From Oikopleura dioica (lineage: Eukaryota; Chordata; Appendicularia; Copelata; Oikopleuridae), in assembly GCA_907165135.1 (NCBI GenBank), contig OU015568.1, positions 6,580,501 to 6,644,500 on the forward strand: 64,000 bases of DNA, given 5' to 3'. Shown in pieces: positions 22,401 through 35,168 of this stretch; within the stretch, counting starts at the first letter, position 1, and the number at the start of each line of letters is the position of its first letter. The notes beneath the pieces are model-generated. The model had not been told where the DNA came from. It saw only the letters and a program-made list of their open reading frames with translations, and did not search any database. The position numbers and the translations under genes are program-made.

Positions 22401-25400
22401 AAAAATCATCACATTTTGTTGATGCGTTCCTTTGACCACCTGGTGTCCGATTTCCCCACAAGCAGGTCCGAACATAACTCGATCTTGGAAAGAGGCTCCG
22501 TCGATGATTTCAACATAGTCGTAGCAAACTCCCGTGAAACCTTCGAGCGGCTCGAGGTCAAAGTGTTTGATTTCATATTTTAGTGATATTCCCGGCTCCT
22601 CGCTGTAAATATTCCAGACGCATTCGAGATTATCTGGGTAGTCCGCGGCCGGATACAGTGGCGATTGAATCGTAGCAGTGGTTGTGACTCGAATATCACC
22701 TCCACACCCGTAAGTAGCACCGATGGTTTGAGCCCATTTCAGTTCAAAACCGGCAGATGGAATTTCAGCATCTGTTTTGTAACGCAAAGTCATTGAATTC
22801 GACTTTGACTGCAAAAACCTCGGTGGACTCTTTCCACAGTATCGTCCAATAAGATCGGCTTCTTGGGTACTATCTCCTTCAAAAGCGGCGAGATAACTTC
22901 CATGTGTTCCAGAAGAGCAGTTCACATTGACAGGGAGGTCGAAATGAATCCAGCTAGTGACTTTGACTGAATAGCTCGTATCTTCTGTTCGCAAGAGCCA
23001 GATACAATCGAGATTCTGATGCTGGCCGACAAACCCGTCCGGATGCCAGTTTGCAATCCTTCCAAATGCGCCTTCATAAGTTCCACCACATTCGTCAACA
23101 GTAAATTGCATTTCAAACCCGCTCTTTTCCACCTTATCGTTTGTCACAAAATTGACAATCATCGACCCGCGAGCACTTATGAAGCCACTTGGTCGATCAG
23201 ACCCGCAAACTTTTCGCACGAGATTCTCTTGTGCCTTTTCATTTTCATAAATCGCGACGAAATCGCTCGAGCAACCAGGAGAATCTTCAACGTCAAATTC
23301 TAAGAAACGCGCTTCAATCAGCGAGTTTTTATCACTCATCGTAATGTTCCAGTAACAATCTGTATTCGGGCGGTAGCTTCCGAGACCGAAGCCGACATTT
23401 GTGATGTAACCGATGTATTCGTCGACAAAGAGTGTGCCACAAACTTGTTCGTATTTTGCAGCGAAGCCTTTGTATTCCAAGTTGCCATCAGAGATCATGT
23501 TCAGAACCAAATGATCGAGATTTGATCTGGCTGGAGGAGGAAGTCTTCTACCGCAGTACTGGCCGATTCTGTCTGTATTGACTTCCTTTCCGTTCCAAAC
23601 ATCGACATAATCAGTCAAACATAAGTCGTTATCCGGCTCTTGCAGCCAGAAATCAGTAAATGTAAGTTCGACATGGGCATTTTTCTCAGCATTGATTGTC
23701 CAGACGCAGTTCATATTCGCCGGATAGTTAGTAGCTGGGGTACTGAAATAGCCTGGAGAGCTGATTGTTCCTTCTTGTTCTTGGAGGATTTGATTGCCGC
23801 ACTCGTTGCCTGAGAAATTCCACTGCATCGCGTAGCCAGATCGTTCGCCTCGATTGTCGGTTTTAAAGATGAACTTGAGCATGTTCTGACTTGAGTGCAT
23901 TTCTTCTCCGATTGTTGGCTTGTTCGTCGAGCACCAGAAATGTTTTTCACGTGATTGAAAGATTCCTTCGTAGACCTTTAGCCAATCATAGTCTCTGCAT
24001 TCAGATGGAGTTGTAGCGCCATCTAGATCAAAAGTGTCAAAGTAATAAGTCAGAATTTTTCCCTCAGGAGCAACAAGGTACCAAATGCAGTAATCATCAC
24101 TGTCATAGTTGTCCGGGTAGTTAGGCGAGGTCATTCTGCCGCCAACTTGCCAGTTGACTCCTACGGCTCCGAAAATTCCACCACAGGAGTGCTCCGTTAC
24201 AGTCATGTCGAATCCCTTGTAGTTGGTGTTGTGATTGGTAGAGAAGCGGATGTCATTAACAGGTCCAGGAATACCGAATGGTTTTGGATTACTCTTGCCA
24301 CAAAGAGTGTGCTGAGGGGCTTGAAGCTGTGGCTGATCATAGGGTCCTACGAGATAGAAATCGAGCTTGTCAACGCATCCATCTTCGACCTCGAGATCGT
24401 TGAACTCGTAGTAAATCGTTCCAGTAACCCAGGTGTTTTGAACGGTCCAAATGCACTCGCTATTGTCTGTGTAGTTGTTTGGATAGTTTGGAGAGCTGAT
24501 TTCAGTCGGCTCGTCCAGTACAACTGGTCCGATGCTTCCGCATGTTTTTGGAGCGATTTGTCCGTTATAATCAGCGATAAAGCCTCTGCCATTAGGTGCC
24601 GCGTCGTTTCCAATGTCAAAAACGATCTTCATCGTATTTCCCTGAGATTGGACGGGCATCGGAAGGGCAGCTCCACAAAGACGCTCGGTAAGTTCTGGTG
24701 AGTCGATGTAAAGACCGCCATAGACCTGGACATAGTGATTCAAGCAGCCATACGTATCATCAGGAGCCTTTAGATCAAAATCAGAGAAGGTCAAAATGAT
24801 GCTGTTTCGAGGATTGACAGTGATTCGCCACTCACAGCGCTTATTGGATTCATAAGGATCTGGATATTTAGGACTGAGAATGGTTCCAGCGTCTTCAGTG
24901 AGTTCTTCTGCGCAATTATTGGGAGTAGCAGTCCAGTTTAAATTCCAAGCGCTGCCAGAATGACCAGCTTGAATGTGATGGAGAACAAGCACTCCTGGTG
25001 TTCGACTTTTGATGGTTTTCTCTGGCATGTCTGCTTGATTGCCGCAGAATTTGCCGAGCGATCTTCCGATCTTTGTGTGTTCTTGTTTGAAGTCAGTAAG
25101 GACTCCTGCTGTATCGCATGGCTGCATGGAAAGAGCAGGTTCGTATGGATGCGCAGCAATGCATAAATTGATTTCTTCATCGATGAGTCTGAGCTTTCCA
25201 TCGGAAAGCATCCATTTTTGAGTATCAAGCTGCATAAGCTTGCTGACTTTCAACGGATCCCCAGCTACTGGGCCATCTGCGCGAGAGTCGATGGTAATAC
25301 CTCGCGAGGGAAGCTGAACATTTCGCAGATAAACATGATCCCACTCCCAGAGCTCGTCGTAGATGCCATCTGGATCTGCTTTTGGAAGGCGCATCACTAA

Positions 25401-28400
25401 ATCTTTTGTTTCTAGGTCCATTGCCATTACTCGTTGAGTGAGAGGATCGACGATCAAAAAGTACCCCTCGTCTGACCATTCCACAATTTCCAAAAAGTCT
25501 CCGGAAAGATAAGAGCCTCCTGACTTCTGGCACGGCACATCGAAATCTCCATAGAAATCAATAGAGACTTCATGATGATCTGGCGACTGAATGATATTTT
25601 CACAGTTGACGTCCGAAACCCGTATCGGCCTAATGGGCTCTTCAGCGGAAATAGAACCGCTCGTTCCTGTATGATATCCGCCACATGCATTTCTAGTATA
25701 GTTTGCCTCCCACCCCCTCACTGCTTTCGATTGGTGATAGACAATCTTCATCACGTTACCGACTGTTTTCGTTGTTGGAGGTTTTGTAGACCCGCAAAAG
25801 AGCTTGAAGACATCATCGTGGCTAATCAAAGTGTCGTATATCGCCACATATGCCTCGAAACAGTCATTTTTTCCGTCGGTTTTGAGATCAAAGCGTAAGA
25901 AATCAAGCATGATTGTGTGCTCTGGCTCAACAGTAAGAGTCCAAATGCAGTCAGTTTTTGTTTCAGTGATTGATGGAGATTCAATCGTTTGCAGAGCATC
26001 TGTGACTTCCAATTCTTCGCCGCAGCCGAGCGTTGGTTGTCGCCAGGAGACCTTGAAGCCTTGGTATTCTCTGTTGTTCGGGCCGGCTTTGAAGAGAAGA
26101 GAGATTGTGTTCGTTGTTGATTTAAATGGAGGCATGGCTTCATAAAAACCACAGTATCTATCGTAATGGCTCCACTCTCCTTCTGGGAAGAACGTTGGTC
26201 CATCTGGATAGCCATTGTGCAGCTCTAAATAGCCATCATCATCGCCTGTGCAGTTTCGTTTCTGATCGCCGTCGATTCCAAAGGGACTTGCAAAGTCGAG
26301 CTTTGCCACCACTCCGGGATCCAGTTTGATGATATACTCGCAAATGTCATCCGATGCGTTGTAAGCCTGAGGATAATTCCAAGACTGAATTGTGCCCGTT
26401 GATCCTTTGAAAACGCCACCGCAGATTTGTCGATAATACGCTTTGAATCCAGGATCTGTGTGAGCAGCGTTCGTGTGGAAGTGAACGATTGCATCAGCTC
26501 CTGTTGTTTTGACCGTGACGTTCTCAGCGTTGCCGCAAGGTAAGAGTGTTGCTTCGTTAGCAGTTGTTGGACCATCATAAACTTTGATGAAATCTGCTCG
26601 GCAATCGTGATCTCTTTCAATTTCGATGATCTCGAAGTTGAATAGAATCGATGCATTGTGGGTCGTTTTGAAATACCAGAAACAGTCCAAATTATTTTGG
26701 TACCCGTTCGGAAAGCCAGGAGAAATGAACGGCAGCCATTCCATTCCAGCAATGACAAGTTCATTTCCACATTCTCCCTGATTAATTGGGTCGGGATACG
26801 GAAAGACTGGAATTTCCCCTGATCCATCAACATGCGTGTAGTTCAGGAAAAAGCCATGGCCTGAGATTTCCGAGTTTGTAACGAGCCTCAATGTCAAAAT
26901 ATTCCCAGAAGAGATGCCCTTTGCTTTTTCTGGATTTTCTTGAAGATAGTCGCCGCAGCCATCGAAAAACTGAGGACTAGAGCCGAGTTCGCCATTGATC
27001 AGCATGAACCTGTCTGTGCAAATGACGTCGAAGAAAGATATCTCGTATCGAATGACACTTGTTGATTTTGCTTGAAGTGTCCAAGTCGCGTCGATTCTCT
27101 GAGGATACAGTCTTGGGTAGAGTGGAGAGGTAATTTGCCCGGCCGGGGACAAAAATGGCTTCGAGGCGCCAGAATTCATCACGAGAGTTCCTTCAAAGCT
27201 GTGTCCAAAGAGAGATCCATCAGAAACGTATCTGATTTCGTATGTCTCGTAATGGTACTGCACAAGCCAGTTTGATGCGTTTTGCTGCTTGTCACAGTAG
27301 ATCAACTCCTCAGAAACGCCATCAAAAGTGGCATTGATCCAAAGATAGTTCCTAGAGCAATCGGGGTTGTTGTTCGTATTGAAGATAAGTGTCAGCTCGA
27401 CTGGATTTCCAGGAGACTGAAAAACGTTCCAAGTACAGTCAGCTTCAATTTGATCAGTCGGAGGGTAGCGAATGTTGCCCGTGATTCCGCTCCAGTCACC
27501 TCCGCAGCGATCTTCTTCCGTGGAATAGTCGAAAGTGAACCCACTTCGTTTATTGTCACCAGAATCGTAGGTAGCGTCAAAAAGTACACGAACAATGGAG
27601 CCTTTTGAGTGATAAGGTCCAGGTGCACTTATTCCGCAATGCTTGTCGATATCGACATCATCGGGCGCAGCACCTTCGAAGATTTGGACATAATGAGCAT
27701 TTTTGCATCCCTCTTCTGTGTGATCAAAATAAGTGTCAAAGTGGTCAAAGTGAAGGAGAACTCGTTCGCCGGGAATCGAAGCTTGAATCGTCCAGGTACA
27801 ATAAGCAGGAGCGACGTAATAACTTGGATAATTTGGCGTCGCGAGAAACTGTTTCGTTCCATTAGCAAAATGATAGCCTCCGCAATTATCATGATAAGCC
27901 AGCTGAAAACCTGTCTTTTCGACGCTACTGTCACTCTTGAACTTGACCAGCGCTCGTGGGCCAGTAGACATGACTCCTTCCGGAAGCTCGTCAGGCTCAT
28001 ACGTTCCACAGAATTTCCCAAGACTTTCATCGTAAATGCTGGCTCCATCAAAGAACTCAACATAATCGGGACAGCTGTAAGTTTTCTCAAGATCCATTGC
28101 AATCCATGAAAATCGAATAATTTTATCACTGTCGGAACCGGGGCTCAGGTCAATTTGCCAAAGACATTCAGTTTTTGGCGGATACAAGCCAGGGAAACCA
28201 GGAGACTGGATCTTTCCGTCGTGCTCGTGAAGCTCTCCGCCGCAGATGCCTGGAACAGAGCGGTAAGTAGCTTTGAATTTGATGCCACTGGTGTATCTCT
28301 GCTCGTTTGCCATCAGAACAACGAGCATTTCTCCTGTATGAGAAGTTAATTTGCTATTTCCAGCACGAGACCAAGTTGCCAGCAAGTTTTTCTCGTCCAT

Positions 28401-31400
28401 GACGCTTCCGATGTACAAATTGACATAGGTCGATGAACTACCGAGGTAAGTTCCAGAAGCCATTGAAATCTCGATCATATTTCCAGTCGTCGTATTTTGA
28501 GGAACCTGTATTTGCCAAAATTGAGCCATATTTTCAGTGATGCCATTTGAGTTGAAATTGAGACTCTGAAGTGTTCCGGACTCTTCGTTTAGTTTCTCAA
28601 AATATCCTTTCGGCTGGTACTGCAGCTCAAAACCAGTTCCAGTCTGAGTAATATCGCTTCGCATCGGAACGAAATCAAAATATACCAGTCCTTTTTCCTC
28701 TTGCACTTCGATTGCATTCGCGGTTTGTCCGCAAAAGCGTGCTTTTCTGTCATTTTTGTTGTAATCTGTGTAGATGTCGAGGTAGTCGCAGTTTTGCTCA
28801 AGCGGGCAGCTGCTATCGCAACCGCCGAGATTGAAATTGTTGAAAGAAATGTCGATGTTGAAACCGGGGGAGAAATAGACAATCCAGTAGGTGTTTTGAA
28901 GTGGATAGTGGCCTGGGTAGTTGTGTGATTGAATCAAACCTTCTAGTGCCAAGCTGATTTCGTTAAATCGAACAGTCGACCAATGCAGCTTGAAGCCTCG
29001 TTCATTATTGCTGTTTGACATATCCGAGTGCATTTCAATCGCAACGACGGAAGAGTTCGATCTTACTGGATCATCGCCGCCTTCTGTTCCACACAGTCGG
29101 TCGGTAAGAGCAAATGAAGTGGTTGTTGGCCCATCGAAGAATTGGACCCAATCGCGTGTGCAACCATGAGAAGTGCCCGTCTCCAAGAAAAAGTCGTCAA
29201 ATTCGAAAAGGATCGCCGACCCAGCATTAGTTGTGACGATCCAAAGACAATCCATGTTGTTCTCATATCCACTTGGCCAACCAGGGCTGGAAAGAATTCC
29301 TTCTGTTCCAGTTCCAGTGCCGCCGCAAGTGCCCAGTTCTGATTCCCACTTCAGCTTGAACTTGTTTGGCGAGTCTGGATTGGTGTCAAGTCCATCAGAG
29401 CTTGAATCTGATACAAAATGGAACAAAAGAGTATTCATGGCGGAGTGAATCGGTTCATCATTTTGATGCGGTGGAGAGTTAGTGCTTCCATACGCGCCGC
29501 AGTATTTTCCGATCAGAAGGTTCTCGCTGCTGCCACCATCGTGGATCGACATAGAGTCAATAGAGCAGTCAGAAGATGGTCGAAGATTGAATTCAGGAAA
29601 GAAAGCGTCGATTTGATGACCCACGAGGACTTTGATGGTGATGAAACAGTCCAAAGATGGTCGATAAGAGCCAGGATATCCAGGCGAAAGATGAACACCG
29701 TCCGGCGTTTGAATTACTCTCGAACAGACAAAATCTGGATGCACTTGTCGGTATGCAAGCTCGAAGCCTTCGTATGCTGTCGAGAAATCAGTATGGAACT
29801 TCATCGTCAAGTATTCAGAGCTCGAATGGATCATATCTGGCGGATCTCTGCAAAATTTGCCGAGGAAGGTTGGATCATCGGTTGTGTTGCCGACGACGGG
29901 AGCATCCCAGATTGCGAGGTAATCAGTGCAAGTCGAGTAGCCTTCTAATTTCAAATAAATGAACTCCAGTTCTATCAAATTTCCAGAGTCTCCTCGAATA
30001 AAATAAACACAGTCGAGATTATGCGGATATGGCTGAGGATATCCAGGGGATCGAATAAAACCACTATCACCAGTGAAGGTTTGTCCGCAGCCTTCATAAT
30101 CGAACGTCGTTTTGAGCAAGAAACCGTGATCATCTTCAGATGGAATATGATTAAACATCATGAAGATGTTTCTGCCGGAAGAAAAGATCGTTTCTGGAAT
30201 CTCATTGCCGCATAAATATCCTAACTGAGGGCTCCCTCCATTTGGCCCATCGTGAATTGTAAGAGAGCTTTTACCGGGGCAGTACGAGTCCAAGCTAAGA
30301 GCGAAAACTTCAAAATTGAGCTGGATAATTTGGTTTTCTGGCGCTGTAATGTAATAAGAGCACATCTTCGCGAACGGTATCGTATTGGGAAAATACGGCG
30401 AGGAAATGTAGGTCTCGGTGAAATACGAACCGCCGCAGGTGGTCTCCCAAGATCCTTTAAAACCTTTACCGTGGTTCGATCGATCCGACTTGAATTCAAT
30501 CACCATCGTATTTTTATGAGAAACGATCGTTCCCGGCAGTTCTCGGCAAGTTTTGTTCTCGCAAATTGCATCGTTGAAATCGGCCTTATGGTAGCCGCAG
30601 AAAACGATTTGTTCTGGATCTCCTTTGTGGTCGAATCCTTTGAAGACCTTGAGCGAGTCCCATTTGCATCCGTAAGAGTAAGAATCCTCCATGTCAATCT
30701 CATCGAATGTGAATCCCACATGATCATGCATGCCCACTGTAATGCTCCAGAAACAGTACTCATCGGCTCCGTAACCTGGGTCTGGGTAGTTCACGCTCAT
30801 GAGAACTCCAGCATCTTCCTCAAGATTTTCCCCGCACTCGTTTTCCGTCGGCATTGGAACAAGTCCCAACTCGAAACCTTTATTGAAAGAGTTCATTCCC
30901 GAAGTACTAAAGATCACATAAGCGATTGGCGTTTCCGTACTCAGAGTAGCGTCGCTTGTCGTGTTACAAATCTGACCAAGACGGGTTTCAGTCTGCAGTC
31001 CGTCGTAAACCTCGACTTGATCTTCGCACCGACCAGAGTAAAGATCAATATTTGTAAACGTCAGTTGTAGTTTTTCTTGCGGATCTGCTTCGAAGACCCA
31101 GACGCACTCGATAAATGGATTATATGGTTGAGGATAGACCGGAAGTGAGAGCTGAGCAGGTCCATTTACGCGAATAACTCCGCCGCATTTTGTCTCTTCC
31201 TGCACCCACGACATGGTGAAACCAGTGTATTGATTGTTGTTGGAGCTGTCAGCAGCGAAGACCACTTGTAATCTGTTGGTGTAAGTATTGTTTACTTGGG
31301 GAATGATATTGCCGCAGTATTTGATCGCATTTTCCTCCTCATCTCCATCAATGAGTTCAACGTAGGTAAAGCAAGTCGATCCATGCTTCGGTGGCAAATC

Positions 31401-32856
31401 AAACTTGGAGAAATCCATTGAAATCCCGAATCCGCCATCAACAACGATGCTCCAAATGCATTTAGTGTTCGGTGAATAATAATCAATTCCTGTTGGATAA
31501 TCAATCACTCCACTAGATTCTTCAATGTCTCCACCGCATTGTCCAGCAGGCAAGTTGCAAATTTTACCCGTCCAGTCATCGGGACAAGTGCATCTGAAAT
31601 CAGTTCCGCCGTTGATAGTCTCGCACTCTGCATTATGAAAACAAGGGTTGGGTTTGCAAGGATCGCCTCGTTCGTCACAGTGAGTTCCCGCCCAGCCTTG
31701 GTAGCAGATACAGACAGGGGAGCCGTTCTGAATGAGACAGACTCCATTGTTGCATTCAAGATTGCAGTCGATTGGGTCTGGCCCAGGTCCATCAGCTTTG
31801 CATCCATCCGGGCCAATACCATTTCCAGAGTAGCCATGACCGCATTTACAAGAGAACTCGCCGTTGTTGTCGGTACAAGTAGCAAATGGGGAACAAGGGT
31901 TACTATCGCAAGCAGAGTGTTTTCTGCAAAATCGTCCGTCACCTTCATATCCATTCGGACACTCGCCACAACTGGTTCCAGTCGAAGATTTGCGACAAGA
32001 AACTTTTGGATTTTGGCTGCAGCCACCATTGTTAATGCTACAGTAATCGACGGATTCACATGCGACGCCATTTCCTGCCATTCCAGTTGGGCAAGCTCCG
32101 CAGCTGTAGGATCCAATGTTGTCAATGCAGTCAACTCCTGGGTAGCACAAGTGCGCTCCAGTTGCACACTCGTCGATATTTTCGCAAGTCTTTTTGTTCT
32201 CATCGTATTCGAATCCTTTTTGGCAGATGCAGGAGTACTTAGCTGTGCCAGGATGAGTTCTGACTCCGTCCACGCAAAAACCATGTGGGCCACATTCATC
32301 TCCTTTCGGACAATCGTCATGTTTTGACTCGCAATGAGTTCCGTAAAATTCCGCTGGGCAGGTGCATGAAAATCTCTCCGGCGGTTTCGAATTAAAACAA
32401 GTCCCACCGTTCAAGCAAGTGTAAACGCCATGGTCAGTGCATTCGTTGTAGTCGTCCTGGCAGGTAGATCCGGTCCAGCCGTGAGCGCACTGGCAGCTGA
32501 AGCCGGTATTGCCACTGATGCAAGTTGCTCCGTTGTGGCAGTTGTTCGAAGAGCAATGATTGACTTTGAGGCCATCGACATCGCTGTTTAGCTGGTCGAT
32601 GTCTTCTGCGACTTGGGCGAAATCTTTGTTGTTGATCAGAACCGTCCCTGTCTGTTTTTACAGTTAGATAATAGATTTCGATTTCTGAAAGAAAAAAACT
32701 TTGCTAACTTCCCTGATCAGTAACAAATAAAATATCCTTGCCATTGCCAGGTTCAAATCGAAGGTTGCCATTGACAGAATTGACTCTTGGCTGCGAATCA
32801 AGCTGCGCTAGAATCGGATTTAAAACGAGAATGAAGAGCCTTTTCAAGCGCTTCAT
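19448..32856 (-). CDS. CUBN: Cubilin homologue, giant EGF/CUB endocytic receptor
   Basis: Ten exons (32709-32856, 22296-32647, 22136-22241, 21376-22094, 21051-21333, 20805-21010, 20360-20752, 20005-20315, 19694-19961, 19448-19651) sum to 12,990 nt, or 4,329 aa in one frame. It begins with a signal peptide (MKRLKRLFILVLNPILA). A segment with LFVTDQG then matches the N-terminal region of vertebrate cubilin used for trimerisation. Eight EGF-like domains follow, in the cubilin pattern (DDCPKGDECGPHGFC, NIDECATGAHLC), then about 25 CUB domains. After these come a concanavalin/LamG-like region, a short CxxCG...CC cysteine module, a PAN/Apple-like stretch and two last CUB domains. There is no obvious transmembrane helix, as in vertebrate cubilin, which relies on amnionless. 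CUB 17 contains a roughly 130-residue insertion with R-type-lectin features. Cubilin takes up B12-intrinsic factor, albumin and other ligands; ligands here are unknown. Confidence 0.9.
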
Positions 32857-32979
32857 TTATGATAATTATTTCTCTTTTTTGAGAAGAGTGAAATTAGAAG
32901 CGAGCGCATCAGTGTTAGTGCTGCACTGCTAAATACAAATAGAAAATGCGTGAACATGCTTTATCATTATTCAATAAAA

Positions 32980-33735
32980 TCACCATTCGAAGGTGATTTT
33001 TCCCAGCTCTGCAGTCGTGACGGTCGACAACACGGAGAGCACTTTCAAGGCAAGTTTGTGGTCCCGCTTGTCCTCAAGCTCGATGTAGGCGAAGCTCTGT
33101 TGAGTTTTGACGTGAAGAGCGACTTTCAATTCCAAAAAAAGGCCCTTGACTCCGTTGTCGACCAGAATCTTCTTGATCGAATCCGCTTGCACGCCGTTTG
33201 GAACGCCACTAATCCAGATGCCGTTCTTGACTCCAGTCGCTGGAGATGCAGCCCCAGCTTCATTCTCAGCGTTTTCGGCCGGCTCTTCTTCTTCATCCAA
33301 GTCCTCCGCCGGTGAGCTTTGATCAACATTCATCGGAACAGGAACGTGTCCTAGAAAATCATCAGCTATTACGATCCCTTTTCTTTTTTATTTACCAGGG
33401 TCTTCTTCGGTCATTTCCGCGACCACATTTTCATCTTCATTTGCCGCAAGCATCTTTTGTTCTTTGGCTCGGGCTAAACGAAATGAAGCTTTCGATAAAA
33501 CGATGATGACTCCTACCTTTGCATCCCTTATTTCCACGATGCTGCAGCATCCTATACTTTTCGCGGAATGCATGGCCACAGATATCGCAGGCAAAGGGCT
33601 TTTCTCCACTATGGATCATCTGATGTCTTGCCATGTCGCGTCCCGCCCGAAACTTCTTTCCACAGGTGGAGCACTGAAAAAATTGTTTCTGAGATCTCTC
33701 AGTCTCGTGTCTACCTCTTCCATGATTTTTCCCAT
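32980..33735 (-). CDS. C2H2 zinc finger plus RRM-like domain protein
   Basis: Four exons (33715-33735, 33517-33673, 33396-33473, 32980-33350) give 208 aa. Just after MGKIMEE come two C2H2 fingers, CSTCGKKFRAGRDMARHQ joined by the classic HSGEKPF linker to CDICGHAFREKYRMLQHR. An acidic middle follows, then a C-terminal RRM-like fold (NGIWISGVPNGVQADSIKKI, QSFAYIELEDK). The combination suggests nucleic-acid binding, perhaps of both RNA and DNA; I know no single orthologue. The ATG lies 37 nt after the stop of the upstream gene on the same strand, behind a strong TTTTTCTACAG acceptor. This suggests the downstream member of a trans-spliced operon. Confidence 0.7.
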
Positions 33736-33772
33736 ATCTCTACTGTAGAAAAACAAAATTTCAAAAAATAAT

Positions 33773-34055
33773 TTAAGCGGAGATGAATCCGCTTGATCGC
33801 CGGTTCCAGCGAGATGTCTCCGAACGAGGAGTCATTTGAATCTAGAAAGAAGAAGATCCAAATTTTATGGTTTTCAGATTAAAAAAAATCAAGAAAAAAC
33901 TTGACGTTTCTTTCCTCTTCCGAAAAGCTTCGAAATGTACATCCGAATTGATCAAAAGGCTGAACTCGCCTAAAACCAACTGATTCGTTCATTTTCTTCT
34001 GTAATGTCATAAAAGCTGAACCCCGGAACCCGCCAAACTCAAATCCTTTTGGCAT
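33773..34055 (-). CDS. Small basic protein of unknown function (72 aa)
   Basis: Two exons (33906-34055 and 33773-33841) joined by a GT-AG intron. The product starts MPKGFEFGGFRGSAFMTLQK and is rich in R, F and S (GFRRVQPFDQFGC, TPRSETSRWNRRSSGF), with no membrane helix. The frame is open upstream of the ATG, so the true start could be elsewhere. It lies 57 nt from the start of a divergent plus-strand gene and 37 nt before the zinc finger/RRM gene. No family recognised. Confidence 0.5.
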
Positions 34056-34111
34056 TTCCTCGCGATCTGGCTTGGAAAATTCACTCTTCACAGCTTCAAA
34101 AATATAAGACA

Positions 34112-34307
34112 ATGTCTACCTCTTCAGAGAAAAGCGCCTTCAACTACAGTAAGCAATGAAATAAAGTTCTTTCTATTAAGACTTAGAAATTAAGACATAT
34201 TCGAGTCGCTGTCAGACAGAATAATAATCCTACTGCAGATCACTTGCATCCTGCAAATCATGTTTCTGATTTTCTACTGCTCTAGAACTTATACCAATAA
34301 AAGATAG
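34112..34307 (+). CDS. 49-aa single-pass membrane microprotein
   Basis: Two exons, 34112-34148 and 34195-34307, with GTAAGC...TTAAG splice sites, total 150 nt. The product starts MSTSSEKSAFNYNIFESLSD and continues with an uninterrupted hydrophobic helix (RIIILLQITCILQIMFLIFY) before a short basic tail (CSRTYTNKR). It sits alone on the plus strand within a minus-strand run, head to head with the 72-aa gene, so a shared bidirectional promoter between 34056 and 34111 is likely. It resembles the SMIM class of small integral membrane proteins; no orthologue is named. The model rests on splice sites, frame and hydrophobicity. Confidence 0.55.
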
Positions 34308-34449
34308 CCTGCATTTTATGATCAATTATTTCGAAAAGAAAGTCAGAAGAAAAGAGGCTTCCTTCATCAATTTTTGATTTCAAGAATGTCTAATTTTATT
34401 TGTCAAAATCGGTGTGTTGTATTGCACTAGAATTGAAAGCAGGCGATAG

Positions 34450-34977
<528 letters not shown>

Positions 34978-35168
34978 CTTTGCGAGTTTTTTTATTTACT
35001 CTTTCTAAATAGATAAAATTCTAGCGCTAGTTTAGAAAAATATTTTAGTCAACATAAAAAAAATAAACAATCACGGTATGAAACAGAAAGCAGATTGAAA
35101 AAGAGCACTTTTGGGAATTGAAAAATTTGAATAAGAAATTGATTTACAGAGAAGAGAGGGTTGGAATG

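Noticed and set aside
22900..32330. Numerous long open frames on the plus strand and in other minus frames inside the cubilin exon
   Set aside because: They are shadows of a biased 10-kb coding exon. They lack domains, while the main frame reads as continuous EGF and CUB repeats.
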